Positions 23,398 through 31,713 are shown, counted from the stretch's first letter. The stretch is 64,000 bases of DNA from Acidimicrobiaceae bacterium (GCA_027306585.1 DAHUZJ010000117.1:1-64000); one strand, 5' to 3'. Notes: generated by a model not told the origin, from the sequence alone. Program-made: numbers and translations.

Positions 23398-23948
23398 CGC
23401 AGCGTCCCGATCACGACGCCTTCGGCGCTCACATCGACGATCTCCTCGCGCGCCGTCGGGAGGTTCTTGCCGACGTAGTCGGGGCGGATCGGCAGCTCCC
23501 GGTGGCCGCGGTCGACCATGACGGCCAACTGGACGGCGCGGGCCCGCCCGAAGTCGCCGAGCGCGTTCAGGGCGGCGCGTACCGTGCGCCCCGTGAAGAG
23601 CACGTCGTCCACCAGGACCACGACCTGCCCGGTGAGGTCGCCCGGGATGTCGGTCACCGCCTCGGGGAGCACCGGCCGCAGGCCGATGTCGTCGCGATAG
23701 AAGGCCACGTCGAGGCTGCCCACGGGGACCTCGACGGCTTCCGCTTCTTCGAGCACCTTGGCCATGGCCTGGGCGAGGGGGACGCCGCCGGTCTGTAGTC
23801 CGACCAGGACGACCTGGTCGAGGCCACGGTTGCGCTCCGCGACCTCGTGCGCCATCCGGGTCAGGGCGCGCTGGACGTCGGCGCCGGTGAGGACCTGGGA
23901 ACGGGGCACGAAGACGCTGCCCATATGGCTGCGCTCGCGTTCTGCCAC
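23394..23948 (-). CDS. pyrR: pyrimidine operon regulator / uracil phosphoribosyltransferase PyrR
   Basis: PyrR senses UMP/UTP and binds pyr mRNA to lower expression; many members also have uracil phosphoribosyltransferase activity. The PRPP loop is '[19 protein letters not shown]', with '[12 protein letters not shown]' and '[22 protein letters not shown]'. The GTG start has a strong AGGAGG four nt upstream and gives 184 residues; an ATG eight codons inside lacks a ribosome site. It heads the pyr operon, and a PyrR-type RNA hairpin lies immediately upstream of the ribosome site. Confidence 0.97.
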   Translation of the reverse strand: MAERERSHMGSVFVPRSQVLTGADVQRALTRMAHEVAERNRGLDQVVLVGLQTGGVPLAQAMAKVLEEAEAVEVPVGSLDVAFYRDDIGLRPVLPEAVTDIPGDLTGQVVVLVDDVLFTGRTVRAALNALGDFGRARAVQLAVMVDRGHRELPIRPDYVGKNLPTAREEIVDVSAEGVVIGTLR

Positions 23949-23960
23949 CGTTCCTCCTGT

Positions 23961-23991
23961 CCGTTCGGGCCTCACGGGACCCGCTTCACGG
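23961..23991 (-). promoter_or_regulatory. PyrR-binding hairpin in the pyr leader
   Basis: On the minus strand CGGG and CCCG (23980-23983 and 23966-23969) enclose a ten-base loop TCCCGTGAGG, which matches the UCCNGNGAGG core known from PyrR-binding RNAs. An internal bulge separates this from a lower stem CGG/CCG (23989-23991, 23961-23963). The hairpin ends two bases before AGGAGG of pyrR, so bound PyrR would cover the ribosome site. This layout fits translational repression rather than attenuation; no intrinsic terminator is seen. Confidence 0.75.
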
Positions 23992-24001
23992 TCAGGTGAG
24001 A

Positions 24002-24007
24002 AGCCTA
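24002..24007 (-). promoter_or_regulatory. candidate -10 element of the pyr operon
   Basis: TAGGCT overlaps the nusB stop and would start a transcript near 23995, giving a leader of about 47 nt that contains the whole PyrR hairpin and ribosome site. No clear -35 is visible. Confidence 0.45.
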
Positions 24008-24400
24008 CCGGACCCGACGGGCGACCGTCGACAGCACGCCGTTGACGAAGCCGCCCGATTCCTCGGTGGAGTAGGTCTTGGCCAGCTCGACCGCCTCGTC
24101 GAGGACCACCGCCACCGGCGGGCCGTCCGGCTCGAGCAGCTCGGCGACGGCGAGGCGGAGCACCAGGCGGTCGACGACGGCCATGCGCTCCAGGGGCCAC
24201 CCGACGGCAGCGTCCGCCAGCAGCCGGTCGGCCTCCTCGCGATGGGCCTCGACGGCGCCGACCAGCGCCAGGGCGAAGGGGTCGGGCGGGACCGGCAGCG
24301 CCGCCACTACGTCGGTGGCGGCGATGCCCTTCAGCTCTGCCTCGTACAGGAGCGACAGGGCGCGCTCGCGCGCCTGGTGGCGCGTGGCCCCGTCGGCCAC
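24005..24400 (-). CDS. nusB: transcription antitermination factor NusB
   Basis: NusB binds boxA RNA with NusE (ribosomal protein S10) and promotes rRNA antitermination. The all-helical fold is indicated by 'RHQARERALSLLYEAELKG', 'WPLERMAVVDRLVLRLAVAEL' and the C-terminal 'VLDEAVELAKTYSTEESGGFVNGVL', a classic NusB ending. The GTG start lies 2 nt after the efp stop and yields 131 residues. Confidence 0.95.
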   Translation of the reverse strand: MADGATRHQARERALSLLYEAELKGIAATDVVAALPVPPDPFALALVGAVEAHREEADRLLADAAVGWPLERMAVVDRLVLRLAVAELLEPDGPPVAVVLDEAVELAKTYSTEESGGFVNGVLSTVARRVR

Positions 24401-24402
24401 GA

Positions 24403-24963
24403 TCAGGCGCGGGTCAGGTACTCGCCGGAGCGAGTGTCGACTCGGATCGTCTCCCCGGGGTTGACGAACAGCGGCACCTGGACGACCAGCCCGGTCTCGA
24501 GGGTGGCCGGCTTGCGGGCGCCCGACACCCGGTCGCCCTGGATCCCCGGCTCGGTCTCGGCGACCGACAGCTCGACGGCCGCCGGCAGGTCCACGCCGAC
24601 GATCTCCGTGCCGTACATCTGGAGGTAGACGGCGTCGCCCTCCTTCAGGAAGTTGGCGGCGTCGCCGAGCGCCGTCCGCGGCACCTGGAGCTGCTCGTAG
24701 CTGGAGTTGTCCATGAAGACGTAGTCGGCGCCGTCGCGGTAGAGGAACTGCATCTCCCGCTTCTCGATGATGGCCTGCTCGAGCTTCTCGTCGGCCCGGT
24801 AGGTCCGCTCCACGACGGCGCCGGTGCGGAGGTTCTTGAGCTTGGTGCGCACGAAGGCGCCGCCCTTCCCCGGCTTCACGTGCTGGAACTCGACGACGCT
24901 GCACAATCCCTCGGGCAGGTCGAGGGTCATCCCGTTCTTCAGGTCGTTGGTCGAGATGGCCAT
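24403..24963 (-). CDS. efp: translation elongation factor P
   Basis: EF-P relieves ribosomes stalled on proline runs. It has the three-domain pattern with the tip loop 'KPGKGGAFVRTKLKNL' (Lys in PGKGG that reaches the peptidyl-transferase centre), 'YRADEKLEQA', 'EMQFLYRDGADYVFMD' and the C-terminal 'ETGLVVQVPLFVNPGETIRVDTR'. The 186 residues are full length. No EpmA/EpmB or EarP gene is in the window. Likely clients include the PPPG-rich RDD protein near 49 kb (inference). Confidence 0.98.
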   Translation of the reverse strand: MAISTNDLKNGMTLDLPEGLCSVVEFQHVKPGKGGAFVRTKLKNLRTGAVVERTYRADEKLEQAIIEKREMQFLYRDGADYVFMDNSSYEQLQVPRTALGDAANFLKEGDAVYLQMYGTEIVGVDLPAAVELSVAETEPGIQGDRVSGARKPATLETGLVVQVPLFVNPGETIRVDTRSGEYLTRA

Positions 24964-25010
24964 GGCGGTTGCGCTCCTGTGGCGGCCGGCTGGGTCGGTC
25001 GGGTCGGCGG

Positions 25011-26081
25011 CTAGTTGACGGCGACGGTCTTGGCGAAGGCGGTGAGCGGACGGCCACCGTCCTCCGTCACGACCAGCGTGTCCTCGATGCGAACCCCGCC
25101 GGTCCCGGGAAGGTACACACCGGGCTCGACGGTGACGATCATGCCGGGGGCGAGGATAGCAGTGCCCAGCGGGCTGACCGTCGGGGCCTCGTGGATGTCG
25201 AGCCCGACGCCGTGACCGGTCCCGTGCTCGAACCGCTCGGCCCAGCCGGCCTCGTCGATGACCCGCCGGCAGACCGCGTCCACGTCCTTGGCCGCCACAC
25301 CGGCGCGGACCGCGGCCACGCCCTGCGCCTGCGAGTCGCGCACCACGTCGAACACCCGGGCCAGCTCGCCCTCGGGCTCGCCTCCCGCGCAGAACGTCCG
25401 GGTCATGTCCGAGCGGTACCCCTCGTAGGTGGCCCCGAAATCGACCACCACGGCATCGCCTCGTCGCACCACGCGATCACCGGGCCGGTGGTGTGGCTTG
25501 GCCGAGTTGGGCCCGGCGGCCACGATCGTCTCGAAGGCCGTGCCCTCGGCGCCGCCGCGACGCATGGCCGAGTCGAGCAGCTGGGCGAACGCCGTCTCGG
25601 TGATCCCCGGAGCGAGCTCGGGCAGCACCTCGCCCAGCGCGGCGTCGGCGATGGCCGCCGCCCGAGCCATGAGCTCGATCTCCTCCTCGTCCTTGACCTC
25701 GCGGAGGGCCTCCACCAGGCCGGAGGTCGGGACCACGTCGACACCCTCCAACAGCTCCGCCCAGCGGCGGCTGCCGTTCCACGTCACGTGGTCGGCCTCG
25801 AGACCGACCCGTGCCGCGGCACCCACCAGGTCGCGAACGGCGGTCCGTTGGGCCTCGAGCCCGCCCACCGCCACCTCGACCGGTCCCTGCACCTGCTCGG
25901 CCGACTGGGTGCGGTAGCGGCCGTCGGTCGTCAGCACGGCGCCGTCCCCGGTCACGGCGAGGACCGCCGCCGATCCGGTGAACCCCGTCAGGTACCTGAC
26001 GTTGACAAGGTTCGTGACGACCAGGCCGTCGACCTGGGCCTCTTCCATGCGCCAGCGCAGCGGCGTCAACCGTGTCCTCAC
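25011..26081 (-). CDS. M24 family metallopeptidase (Xaa-Pro dipeptidase/aminopeptidase P-like)
   Basis: Enzymes of this family cleave bonds next to proline with a two-metal centre. All ligands are visible in the pita-bread domain: Asp in 'VVVDFGATYEGYRSDMTR' (two Asp), His in 'HGTGHGVGLDIHE', Glu in 'VTVEPGVYLPG' and Glu in 'GVRIEDTLVV'. The N-terminal creatinase-like domain includes 'NVRYLTGFTGSAAVLAV'. The 356 residues fit the aminopeptidase-P-like genes that precede efp in many bacteria. GTGA overlap with aroQ. Confidence 0.93.
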   Translation of the reverse strand: MRTRLTPLRWRMEEAQVDGLVVTNLVNVRYLTGFTGSAAVLAVTGDGAVLTTDGRYRTQSAEQVQGPVEVAVGGLEAQRTAVRDLVGAAARVGLEADHVTWNGSRRWAELLEGVDVVPTSGLVEALREVKDEEEIELMARAAAIADAALGEVLPELAPGITETAFAQLLDSAMRRGGAEGTAFETIVAAGPNSAKPHHRPGDRVVRRGDAVVVDFGATYEGYRSDMTRTFCAGGEPEGELARVFDVVRDSQAQGVAAVRAGVAAKDVDAVCRRVIDEAGWAERFEHGTGHGVGLDIHEAPTVSPLGTAILAPGMIVTVEPGVYLPGTGGVRIEDTLVVTEDGGRPLTAFAKTVAVN

Positions 26082-26533
26082 CGTGCCTCCCTGTCGTGCC
26101 GCTCCTGCAGCAGGCGTACCACCGCCGCCACCGCCAGCTCGTAGCCCAGCCCGCCGAAGCCGGCGACCAGCCCGTCCGCCACCGGCGCGACCACCGACGT
26201 GTGCCGGAAGGGCTCGCGCGCCGCCGGGTTGGAGAGGTGCAATTCCACCACGACCCCCTCGAAGGCGGCGAGGGCGTCGTGCAGCGACCAGCTGGTGTGG
26301 GTGAGCGCGCCGGCGTTCACCACGAGCGCGTCGGCGGTGCCCCGGGCGGCATGGACGGCCTCGACCAGCTCGCCCTCGTGATTGGACTGGACGTGGTCGA
26401 GCTCGAGGCCGTGTGCCCGAGCCGCCTCGGCGGCCGCCCGCACATGGTCCGCCAGGCGCGCCGTCCCGTACACCGCCGGCTCCCGATCACCCAGGAGGTC
26501 CAGGTTCGGCCCGGAGAGGAGGACTACTCGCAC
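26078..26533 (-). CDS. aroQ: 3-dehydroquinate dehydratase, type II
   Basis: AroQ dehydrates 3-dehydroquinate in the shikimate pathway. The type-II marks are 'LSGPNLDLLGDREPAVYG' (catalytic Arg and Tyr), 'QSNHEGELV', 'NAGALTHTSWSLHDAL' and 'ELHLSNPAAREPFRH' (catalytic His). The 151 residues are typical. It overlaps aroB by 10 nt and the peptidase gene by 4 nt. Confidence 0.97.
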   Translation of the reverse strand: MRVVLLSGPNLDLLGDREPAVYGTARLADHVRAAAEAARAHGLELDHVQSNHEGELVEAVHAARGTADALVVNAGALTHTSWSLHDALAAFEGVVVELHLSNPAAREPFRHTSVVAPVADGLVAGFGGLGYELAVAAVVRLLQERHDREAR

Positions 26534-27567
26534 TTCGCCATCTCCGCCAGGGTAGCGAGGACGGCGCCGGCGCCGACGTCCCGGACCACCTCGAGGCCGG
26601 CCGGCCCGTCGAGGACGAAGGTCAGGTCGTGCCGGGCCTTCTTGTCCCGGGCCATGAAGCCGAGGAGCTCGTCCGGGTCGCTGGCCACCGGCAGCTCGAC
26701 CGGCAGGCCGAGCCCGGCGACGACCCGGCGGTGCAGCGCCACGCGCTCGTCGTCGACCCGCCCCAGGTACCGGGCCAGCAGCGCGGCGTACACGAGCCCG
26801 ATCCCGACCGCCTCCCCGTGGCGCAGGTCGCCGCCGCGAGCGAGGGCCGCTCCCTCCAGGGCGTGCGCCAGCGTGTGCCCGTAGTTGAGCAGCATGCGGC
26901 GGTCACCTTCACGCTCGTCGGCCGCCACCACGGCGGCCTTGATCGCCGCACAGCGCGCCACCTGCTCGTCGAGGGGCAGGTCGAGCAGGTCCGGACGGTC
27001 CAAGAAGACGTACTTGGCCACCTCCCCTCGCCCGCAGGCCCACTCCCGCTCGTCGAGGGTGGCGAGGGTGGCCGTGTCGCAGAGCACCGCCCGCGGCTGC
27101 CAGAAGGCGCCGACCAGGTTCTTGCCCTCGGGGAGGTCGACCCCCGTCTTCCCGCCGATGGCCGCGTCCACCTGCCCGAGCAGCGTCGTCGGCACGTTCA
27201 CGTAGCCGGTGCCGCGGTGGTAGGCGGCGGCGGCGAAGCCGGCGGTGTCGGTCACCACGCCGCCCCCGACCGCCACCACCACGTCGGTGCGGGCGAGCCC
27301 GTCGCGCGCGAACGACCGGCACAGCGCCTCGACGGCGCCGAGCGTCTTGTGCTCCTCGCCACCGGGCAGGGTGTGGACCGCGAACGGCAGCCCGGGGTCG
27401 ACGCCGGCGAACCAGTCCAACCCCGCCAGCCGCGCCTCGGTCACGACGGCCGCCCGCCGGGCGCCGGGCAGCTGCGCCGAGACGACCTCGGCCAGCAGGG
27501 TGCGGGCGCCGTCGCCCACCAGGACCTCGTAGCGGCGCGCGCCGAGCTCGACGGGGACCGTGATCAC
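26524..27567 (-). CDS. aroB: 3-dehydroquinate synthase
   Basis: AroB converts DAHP to 3-dehydroquinate with NAD and a divalent metal. It shows 'LPGGEEHKTLGAVEALCR', the NAD loop 'VVAVGGGVVTDTAGFAAA', 'PTTLLGQVDAAIGGKTGVDLPEGKN' in pieces, and metal ligands in 'RGEVAKY', 'NYGHTLAHALE' and 'RHGEAVGIG'. The 347 residues are standard. The start overlaps the aroK stop by 4 nt. Confidence 0.97.
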   Translation of the reverse strand: MITVPVELGARRYEVLVGDGARTLLAEVVSAQLPGARRAAVVTEARLAGLDWFAGVDPGLPFAVHTLPGGEEHKTLGAVEALCRSFARDGLARTDVVVAVGGGVVTDTAGFAAAAYHRGTGYVNVPTTLLGQVDAAIGGKTGVDLPEGKNLVGAFWQPRAVLCDTATLATLDEREWACGRGEVAKYVFLDRPDLLDLPLDEQVARCAAIKAAVVAADEREGDRRMLLNYGHTLAHALEGAALARGGDLRHGEAVGIGLVYAALLARYLGRVDDERVALHRRVVAGLGLPVELPVASDPDELLGFMARDKKARHDLTFVLDGPAGLEVVRDVGAGAVLATLAEMAKCE

Positions 27568-28070
27568 GAGGCGCCGACCCGGGCCGCGATGCGCGCCACC
27601 ACCTGATCGGGGGTGAGCCCGTCGACATCGACCACCTCGTCGGCCACCTCGGCGTAGAGCGGCCGTCGCACGGCGTCCAGGTCCCGGAGCGCCGTGGGCG
27701 GGTCAGCGCCCAGCAACGGCCGGCCCACCCCCGAACCGACCCGCTTCGCCAGCGTGGCGGGATCGGCCCGGAGCCACACCACGAGACCCGAGCGCCGGAG
27801 GAGGGCGCGGTTGGTGGGGTCGAGCACGGCGCCCCCGGCCACCGAGACCACCCGGTCGTCCGGGCCGGCCAGCGCCTGCTCCAGCGCCTCGGTCTCGAGC
27901 GAGCGGAAGGCCGCCTCGCCGCCCTCGGCGAAGAGCTCTGCCACCGTGTGCCCCGTGGCCTCCTCCACCTCCTGGTCCGAGTCGAGGTAGCGCCAGCCCA
28001 GCCGCTCCGCCAGGCGGCGGCCGGTCGTCGTCTTCCCGGCGCCCATCATCCCGACCAGGAGGACGTTCAC
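27564..28070 (-). CDS. aroK: shikimate kinase
   Basis: AroK phosphorylates shikimate. The P-loop is '[18 protein letters not shown]', followed by '[20 protein letters not shown]', 'FRSLETEAL', the shikimate-binding '[10 protein letters not shown]' and the lid 'GVGRPLL'. The GTG start overlaps the aroC stop by 4 nt, so aroC-aroK-aroB-aroQ forms a compact unit. Confidence 0.97.
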   Translation of the reverse strand: MNVLLVGMMGAGKTTTGRRLAERLGWRYLDSDQEVEEATGHTVAELFAEGGEAAFRSLETEALEQALAGPDDRVVSVAGGAVLDPTNRALLRRSGLVVWLRADPATLAKRVGSGVGRPLLGADPPTALRDLDAVRRPLYAEVADEVVDVDGLTPDQVVARIAARVGAS

Positions 28071-29287
28071 GAGCCGGTCGGGGCGGCACCGGTGCCCGCG
28101 GGCGCCGGGGGTGCCGGGGGCACCGGCCCCGAGGGCGTCTCGTCGAGGGCCGCCAGGAAGCCGTCGCGGTTGCGGAGGACCTCGGCCACGGAGTCGCCGC
28201 CGAACTTGCGCAGCGCCTCCCCTGCCAGGACCAGCGCCGTCATCGTCTCGGCCACGACCCCCATGGCCGGTACGGCGGTCACGTCCGTACGCTCCTTGAA
28301 GCTGAGCGTGGCCTCCTTGGTGGCCACGTCGACCGTCTCGAGCACGGGGCGGTTGAGCGTCGCCAGTGGCTTCATCGCCACGCGCACCACGATCGGGCCA
28401 CCGACCGAGATGCCGCCCTCGATGCCCCCGGCCCGCGTGGTCGCCCGCCGGTACCCGCCGGCCTCGTACCGGATGGCGTCGTGGGCGTCGGATCCCCGGC
28501 GCCCGGCCACGTCCCAGCCTTCGCCCACCTCCACCGCCTTCACCGCCTGGATGCTCATGAGCGCCTGCGCCAGCAGGCCGTCGAGCTTGCGGTCCCAGTG
28601 CACGTGGCTCCCGAGGCCCACCGGCACGCCGTAGGCCACCACCTCGGCGACGCCCCCCAGCGAGTCCCCCTCCTTGGCCGCCGCCTTGATGGCCGCCACC
28701 ATGCGCTCCTCTGCGGCCGGGTCGGCGGCCCGCACCGGCGACGCGTCCACCCGCTCGAGGTCGGCGGGCGTGGGCCGGGGCCCGCCGGCCACCACCGACC
28801 CGAGCTGGACGACGTGGCTCACCACCGCCATGCCGAGGCGGTCGAGGAGGATCTTGGCCAGCGTCCCGGCCGCCACGCGTGCGGCCGTCTCACGGGCCGA
28901 GGCGCGCTCGAGGACGTCGCGGGCGTCGTCGAAGCCGTACTTCTGCATCCCCGCCAGGTCGGCGTGGCCCGGACGAGGCTGGGTCAGGACCTTCGAAGGG
29001 CGCCCGGGGGCGGGGGACATCTCCTCGGTCCACTTGCGCTCCCATTCGGAGTTGGCGATCTCGATGGCGACCGGCGAGCCGAGCGTGCGCCCGTGGCGCA
29101 CCCCCCCGAGCAGCGCCACCTCGTCCTGCTCGAAGCGCATCCGAGGGCCGCGGCCGTACCCGAGCCGGCGGCGGCTCAGCTCGGCCTGGACCTGTTCGGT
29201 GGTGACCGGCAGCCCGGCCGGCAGCCCCTCGACGATGACGACGAGGGCCTTGCCGTGGGACTCCCCGGCGGTGAGGAAGCGCAGCAT
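28067..29287 (-). CDS. aroC: chorismate synthase
   Basis: AroC makes chorismate from EPSP using reduced FMN; chorismate feeds aromatic amino acids and also menaquinone, whose genes lie at 36-41 kb. Signatures are '[14 protein letters not shown]', '[12 protein letters not shown]', '[11 protein letters not shown]', '[13 protein letters not shown]', '[10 protein letters not shown]' and '[28 protein letters not shown]' in pieces. A Pro/Ala tail of about 20 residues is extra. TAGGTT six nt ahead of ATG suggests a leaderless promoter here. Confidence 0.98.
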   Translation of the reverse strand: MLRFLTAGESHGKALVVIVEGLPAGLPVTTEQVQAELSRRRLGYGRGPRMRFEQDEVALLGGVRHGRTLGSPVAIEIANSEWERKWTEEMSPAPGRPSKVLTQPRPGHADLAGMQKYGFDDARDVLERASARETAARVAAGTLAKILLDRLGMAVVSHVVQLGSVVAGGPRPTPADLERVDASPVRAADPAAEERMVAAIKAAAKEGDSLGGVAEVVAYGVPVGLGSHVHWDRKLDGLLAQALMSIQAVKAVEVGEGWDVAGRRGSDAHDAIRYEAGGYRRATTRAGGIEGGISVGGPIVVRVAMKPLATLNRPVLETVDVATKEATLSFKERTDVTAVPAMGVVAETMTALVLAGEALRKFGGDSVAEVLRNRDGFLAALDETPSGPVPPAPPAPAGTGAAPTGS

Positions 29288-29293
29288 GACCCC

Positions 29294-29299
29294 AACCTA
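29294..29299 (-). promoter_or_regulatory. -10 element of leaderless aroC promoter
   Basis: TAGGTT lies six nt before the aroC ATG and overlaps the TAG stop of the upstream peptidase gene; there is no ribosome site. It would start the aroC-aroK-aroB-aroQ unit. Confidence 0.45.
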
Positions 29300-30076
29300 T
29301 CCGTGGTGCAACCAGAGGTTCCCCAGGTAGCTGCCCCAGAGCACCCCCACGGCCGTGCCGGCGGCGAGCGCCGGGGCGAAGGGGAACCGGGTGGTGCCCC
29401 GGAGCACCAGATTTCCCAGACCGAACAGCAGGCCGAGCACGAACGCCGCGAGGAAGCCGACGTACAGCTCGGTGAAGCCCAGCCACCCGAGCGCCATGCC
29501 GCAGACCCCGGCGAGCCGCACGTCGCCGAACCCCAGGCCCTTCGGGTAGAGCCACCACACGGTGGCGAAGACCCCGAAGGCGGCCGCACCGCCGATGGCG
29601 GTGCCGGCCAGGGCGCCCCACCGGCCGTCGGCGCCAGAAGCGGCGACCAGGCCAGCAGCGACCACCGCCAACGTGGGGTAGAGCACCTTGCGGGGAACGA
29701 GCCCCACCCGCAGGTCGACGACCGACAAGGCCACGAACCCCATCCACAGCACGCAGTACGCCGCCAGCTGCGGCACCGCGCCGAGGCGGACCGCGGTCAG
29801 CGCCAGCAGCCCCCCGGTCACGGCGCCGGCTGCGACCCGGGCGGCGCCGACGTGCCGGAGCGGCTGCTCGGCCGGCACGGCGACGGTCGTCGGCGGCTCG
29901 ACCGCCGCGCCCGGGGCGGGTGCAACCGCAGACGCCGCTGGCGCCGGGGCGCCGGCGGGTGCGGTCGAAGGAGCGGCGGCTCCACGACGGACGGTGCGCG
30001 CCGCCGTGAGCTCCAAGAGCGGCCCGCCGACGACCCCGCACGCCGCGCAGGCGGCGACCACCCCCCCTGTGGTCAA
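29297..30076 (-). CDS. prepilin peptidase (A24) without methylase domain
   Basis: The C-terminal two thirds are the A24 aspartyl membrane protease: first catalytic Asp in 'FVALSVVDLRVGLVPRKVL' and second in the GxGD motif 'GLGFGDVRLAG', within about six hydrophobic segments. Such enzymes cut prepilin or pilin-like leader peptides at the inner membrane. The zinc-containing N-methyltransferase domain of classical PilD is missing; only 'CAAC' and an Ala/Pro-rich stretch (residues 30-75) precede the protease. No pilin or secretion-ATPase gene is in the window, so the substrate is unknown. The start is a TTG with no good ribosome site; a GTG five codons later is possible. Confidence 0.8.
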   Translation of the reverse strand: MTTGGVVAACAACGVVGGPLLELTAARTVRRGAAAPSTAPAGAPAPAASAVAPAPGAAVEPPTTVAVPAEQPLRHVGAARVAAGAVTGGLLALTAVRLGAVPQLAAYCVLWMGFVALSVVDLRVGLVPRKVLYPTLAVVAAGLVAASGADGRWGALAGTAIGGAAAFGVFATVWWLYPKGLGFGDVRLAGVCGMALGWLGFTELYVGFLAAFVLGLLFGLGNLVLRGTTRFPFAPALAAGTAVGVLWGSYLGNLWLHHG

Positions 30077-30092
30077 GGCGACCGAGGACGAC

Positions 30093-30734
30093 CTAGTAGT
30101 AGGGGTTCTCGCCGACCGCGTGGTCGGTCACGTCGACGACGCCCGTGAGCTCCGGCACCTCGTCGCGCAGCGCCGTCTCGATCCCCTGGGTGAGGGTCAT
30201 GCGCGACATGGCGCAACCCTGGCAACCGCCCGACAGGCGCAGGTAGGCCACGGCCTTGTCCTCGTCGATGGCGACCAGATCGGCGCGGCCGCCGTGGGAG
30301 GCGATCGAGGGGTTGACCACCTGGTCGAGCACGGACGTCACCCGGGAGCCGAGGACACCACCGGTCCCGGCAGCCAGGACCTCGGCCGGCACGCCGGTCG
30401 CCTCTGGCTCCGGGGTGTTGGGGTTCACGAGCACGAGACCGCCCTCGCCGTCGGCCGACCACTCGAGCCGGGCACCACGCAGCCGGTCGACGCTCGCCTT
30501 GGGCACCACGACCGCCAGCTCGCCGTCCCGCTCCACGGCGTCCTCCGAGTCGGCGTCCGCCAGCGCCTGGAAGTACAGGTCGTACGCGTACGCGCCGGCC
30601 TGCACCCCGCGCACCTCGAGCCACAGGGCGAGGCGGTCGGGGTCGGGCTCCTGCGCCAGCGCGTCGACCACGACCTGGTGCGCCTCCGGCGTCAAGCTGA
30701 TCATCGGGCGTACGACGACATCGTTCGGGGCCAT
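30093..30734 (-). CDS. NfuA-like iron-sulphur cluster carrier
   Basis: NfuA-type proteins carry and deliver [4Fe-4S] clusters. The C-terminal NifU domain has the cluster CxxC in 'RLSGGCQGCAMSRMTL' (about residue 172). The N-terminal half ('MISLTPEAHQVVVDAL' through residue 95) is a degenerate A-type scaffold domain with no conserved cysteines, as in true NfuA. The ATG has a TAGGAT box seven nt upstream and no ribosome site; a second ATG 10 codons in is possible. It is divergent from the Cys-rich gene on the other strand. Confidence 0.9.
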   Translation of the reverse strand: MAPNDVVVRPMISLTPEAHQVVVDALAQEPDPDRLALWLEVRGVQAGAYAYDLYFQALADADSEDAVERDGELAVVVPKASVDRLRGARLEWSADGEGGLVLVNPNTPEPEATGVPAEVLAAGTGGVLGSRVTSVLDQVVNPSIASHGGRADLVAIDEDKAVAYLRLSGGCQGCAMSRMTLTQGIETALRDEVPELTGVVDVTDHAVGENPYY

Positions 30735-30741
30735 GGGGGCG

Positions 30742-30758
30742 ATCCTACCGGGTAGGGT
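30742..30758. promoter_or_regulatory. face-to-face leaderless -10 elements of two divergent genes
   Basis: ATCCTA (TAGGAT on the minus strand, 30742-30747) and TAGGGT (plus, 30753-30758) are five bases apart and belong to the palindrome CCTACC-G-GGTAGG. Each box lies seven or eight nt from a start codon (30734 minus, 30767 plus). Both promoters therefore occupy the same DNA and could compete or share one regulator. Confidence 0.6.
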
Positions 30759-30766
30759 GCCGTCGC

Positions 30767-31510
30767 ATGCACGAGTGGGTCAGCTTCGAGGACCCCGACG
30801 AGGAGCGCACCTGGCTCTTCGACGTCACGTTCCTCACCAGCCGCTGGACCTGCATCTACGGCAGGGGCTGCCAGGGCGTCCTCACCGAGCCGGCACCCGA
30901 GCTGGTGCACGGCTGCTGCTCGTACGGGGCCCATTTCGTGGACGACGACGACGTCCGCCGGGTGGAGGCCTGTGCCGAGACCCTCGGACCCGACGAATGG
31001 CAGTTCGCCGGGCGCGGGCGCAAGCGCGGGATCTTCAAGCGGACGAAGGCCGGCGAGACCGTGACCCGCCTGGTGGACGGCGCCTGCATCTTCCTCAACC
31101 GCCCGGACTTCCCCACCGGCCCCGGCTGTGCCCTCCACCAGGCCGCGCTCGCCCGCGGGCGGGAGCCACTCGAGATGAAGCCCGACGTGTGCTGGCAGCT
31201 GCCGCTCCGGCGGGAGGACCAGGTGGCCGAGGACGGCCACGTGACCTCGACGATCACCCAGTGGGACCGGCGCCACTGGGGCGCCGGAGGCGCCGAGTTC
31301 GGGTGGTGGTGCACCGAGGCCCCCGAGGCCTTCACCGGCGCGGCCCCGGTCTACGTGCAGATGGCAGCCGAGCTCCGTGCGATGAGCGGCGACGAGGTCT
31401 ACCGGCTGCTGGCCGACTACCTGGAAGGGCTCACCGCCCAGGGCACGCCGCTCGCCCACCCAGTCGTGCGCCGACGTCCTGCTCAGTCGTCCAGGGGATC
31501 CGGCTCGTAG
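30767..31510 (+). CDS. Cys-rich protein, YkgJ/DUF3109-like
   Basis: This 247-residue soluble protein has cysteines at positions 29, 35, 50, 51, 69, 107, 121, 142 and about 183, several in conserved-looking settings ('WTCIYGRGCQGV', 'HGCCSYGAHF', 'GACIFLNR', 'GPGCALHQAA', 'KPDVCWQLPL'). The spacing 'CxFL...GCxLH...KPxxC' resembles the YkgJ-type cysteine cluster thought to bind zinc or iron; the assignment is by eye. Function is unknown. It faces the Fe-S carrier gene across a shared promoter, which fits a metal-related role but does not prove it. Its last 28 nt overlap the convergent mini zinc-ribbon gene. Confidence 0.75.
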   Translation: MHEWVSFEDPDEERTWLFDVTFLTSRWTCIYGRGCQGVLTEPAPELVHGCCSYGAHFVDDDDVRRVEACAETLGPDEWQFAGRGRKRGIFKRTKAGETVTRLVDGACIFLNRPDFPTGPGCALHQAALARGREPLEMKPDVCWQLPLRREDQVAEDGHVTSTITQWDRRHWGAGGAEFGWWCTEAPEAFTGAAPVYVQMAAELRAMSGDEVYRLLADYLEGLTAQGTPLAHPVVRRRPAQSSRGSGS

Positions 31511-31713
31511 TCGTTGCTGGGGACCGATCCGAGAATGCGGTCGTAGCTGTCCTCCTCGGCGAGGCACCAGGACGCGTGCACGTCCTCCGGCTCCGCTCCG
31601 CACTCCGGGCACCGTCCACCGGCGGTGGTCACCGAGCGCTTCAGGCTTCGCGCTTCCTCGAAGCGCCGATGGCGTCCCTTCTTCACGACCACTCCCTTGC
31701 TGCCCGTCGGCAT
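31483..31713 (-). CDS. small basic zinc-ribbon-like protein
   Basis: The 76 residues begin with a basic segment ('GVVVKKGRHRRFEEARSLKRS') and contain one Cys/His group, 'RCPECGAEPEDVHASWCLAEE', that could hold a zinc ion with CxxC, His and Cys. The tail is acidic. Codon use and the ATG start agree with a real gene, and similar small proteins occur in actinobacteria as far as I recall, but no function is known. The 3' end overlaps the convergent Cys-rich gene by 28 nt. Confidence 0.6.
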   Translation of the reverse strand: MPTGSKGVVVKKGRHRRFEEARSLKRSVTTAGGRCPECGAEPEDVHASWCLAEEDSYDRILGSVPSNDYEPDPLDD

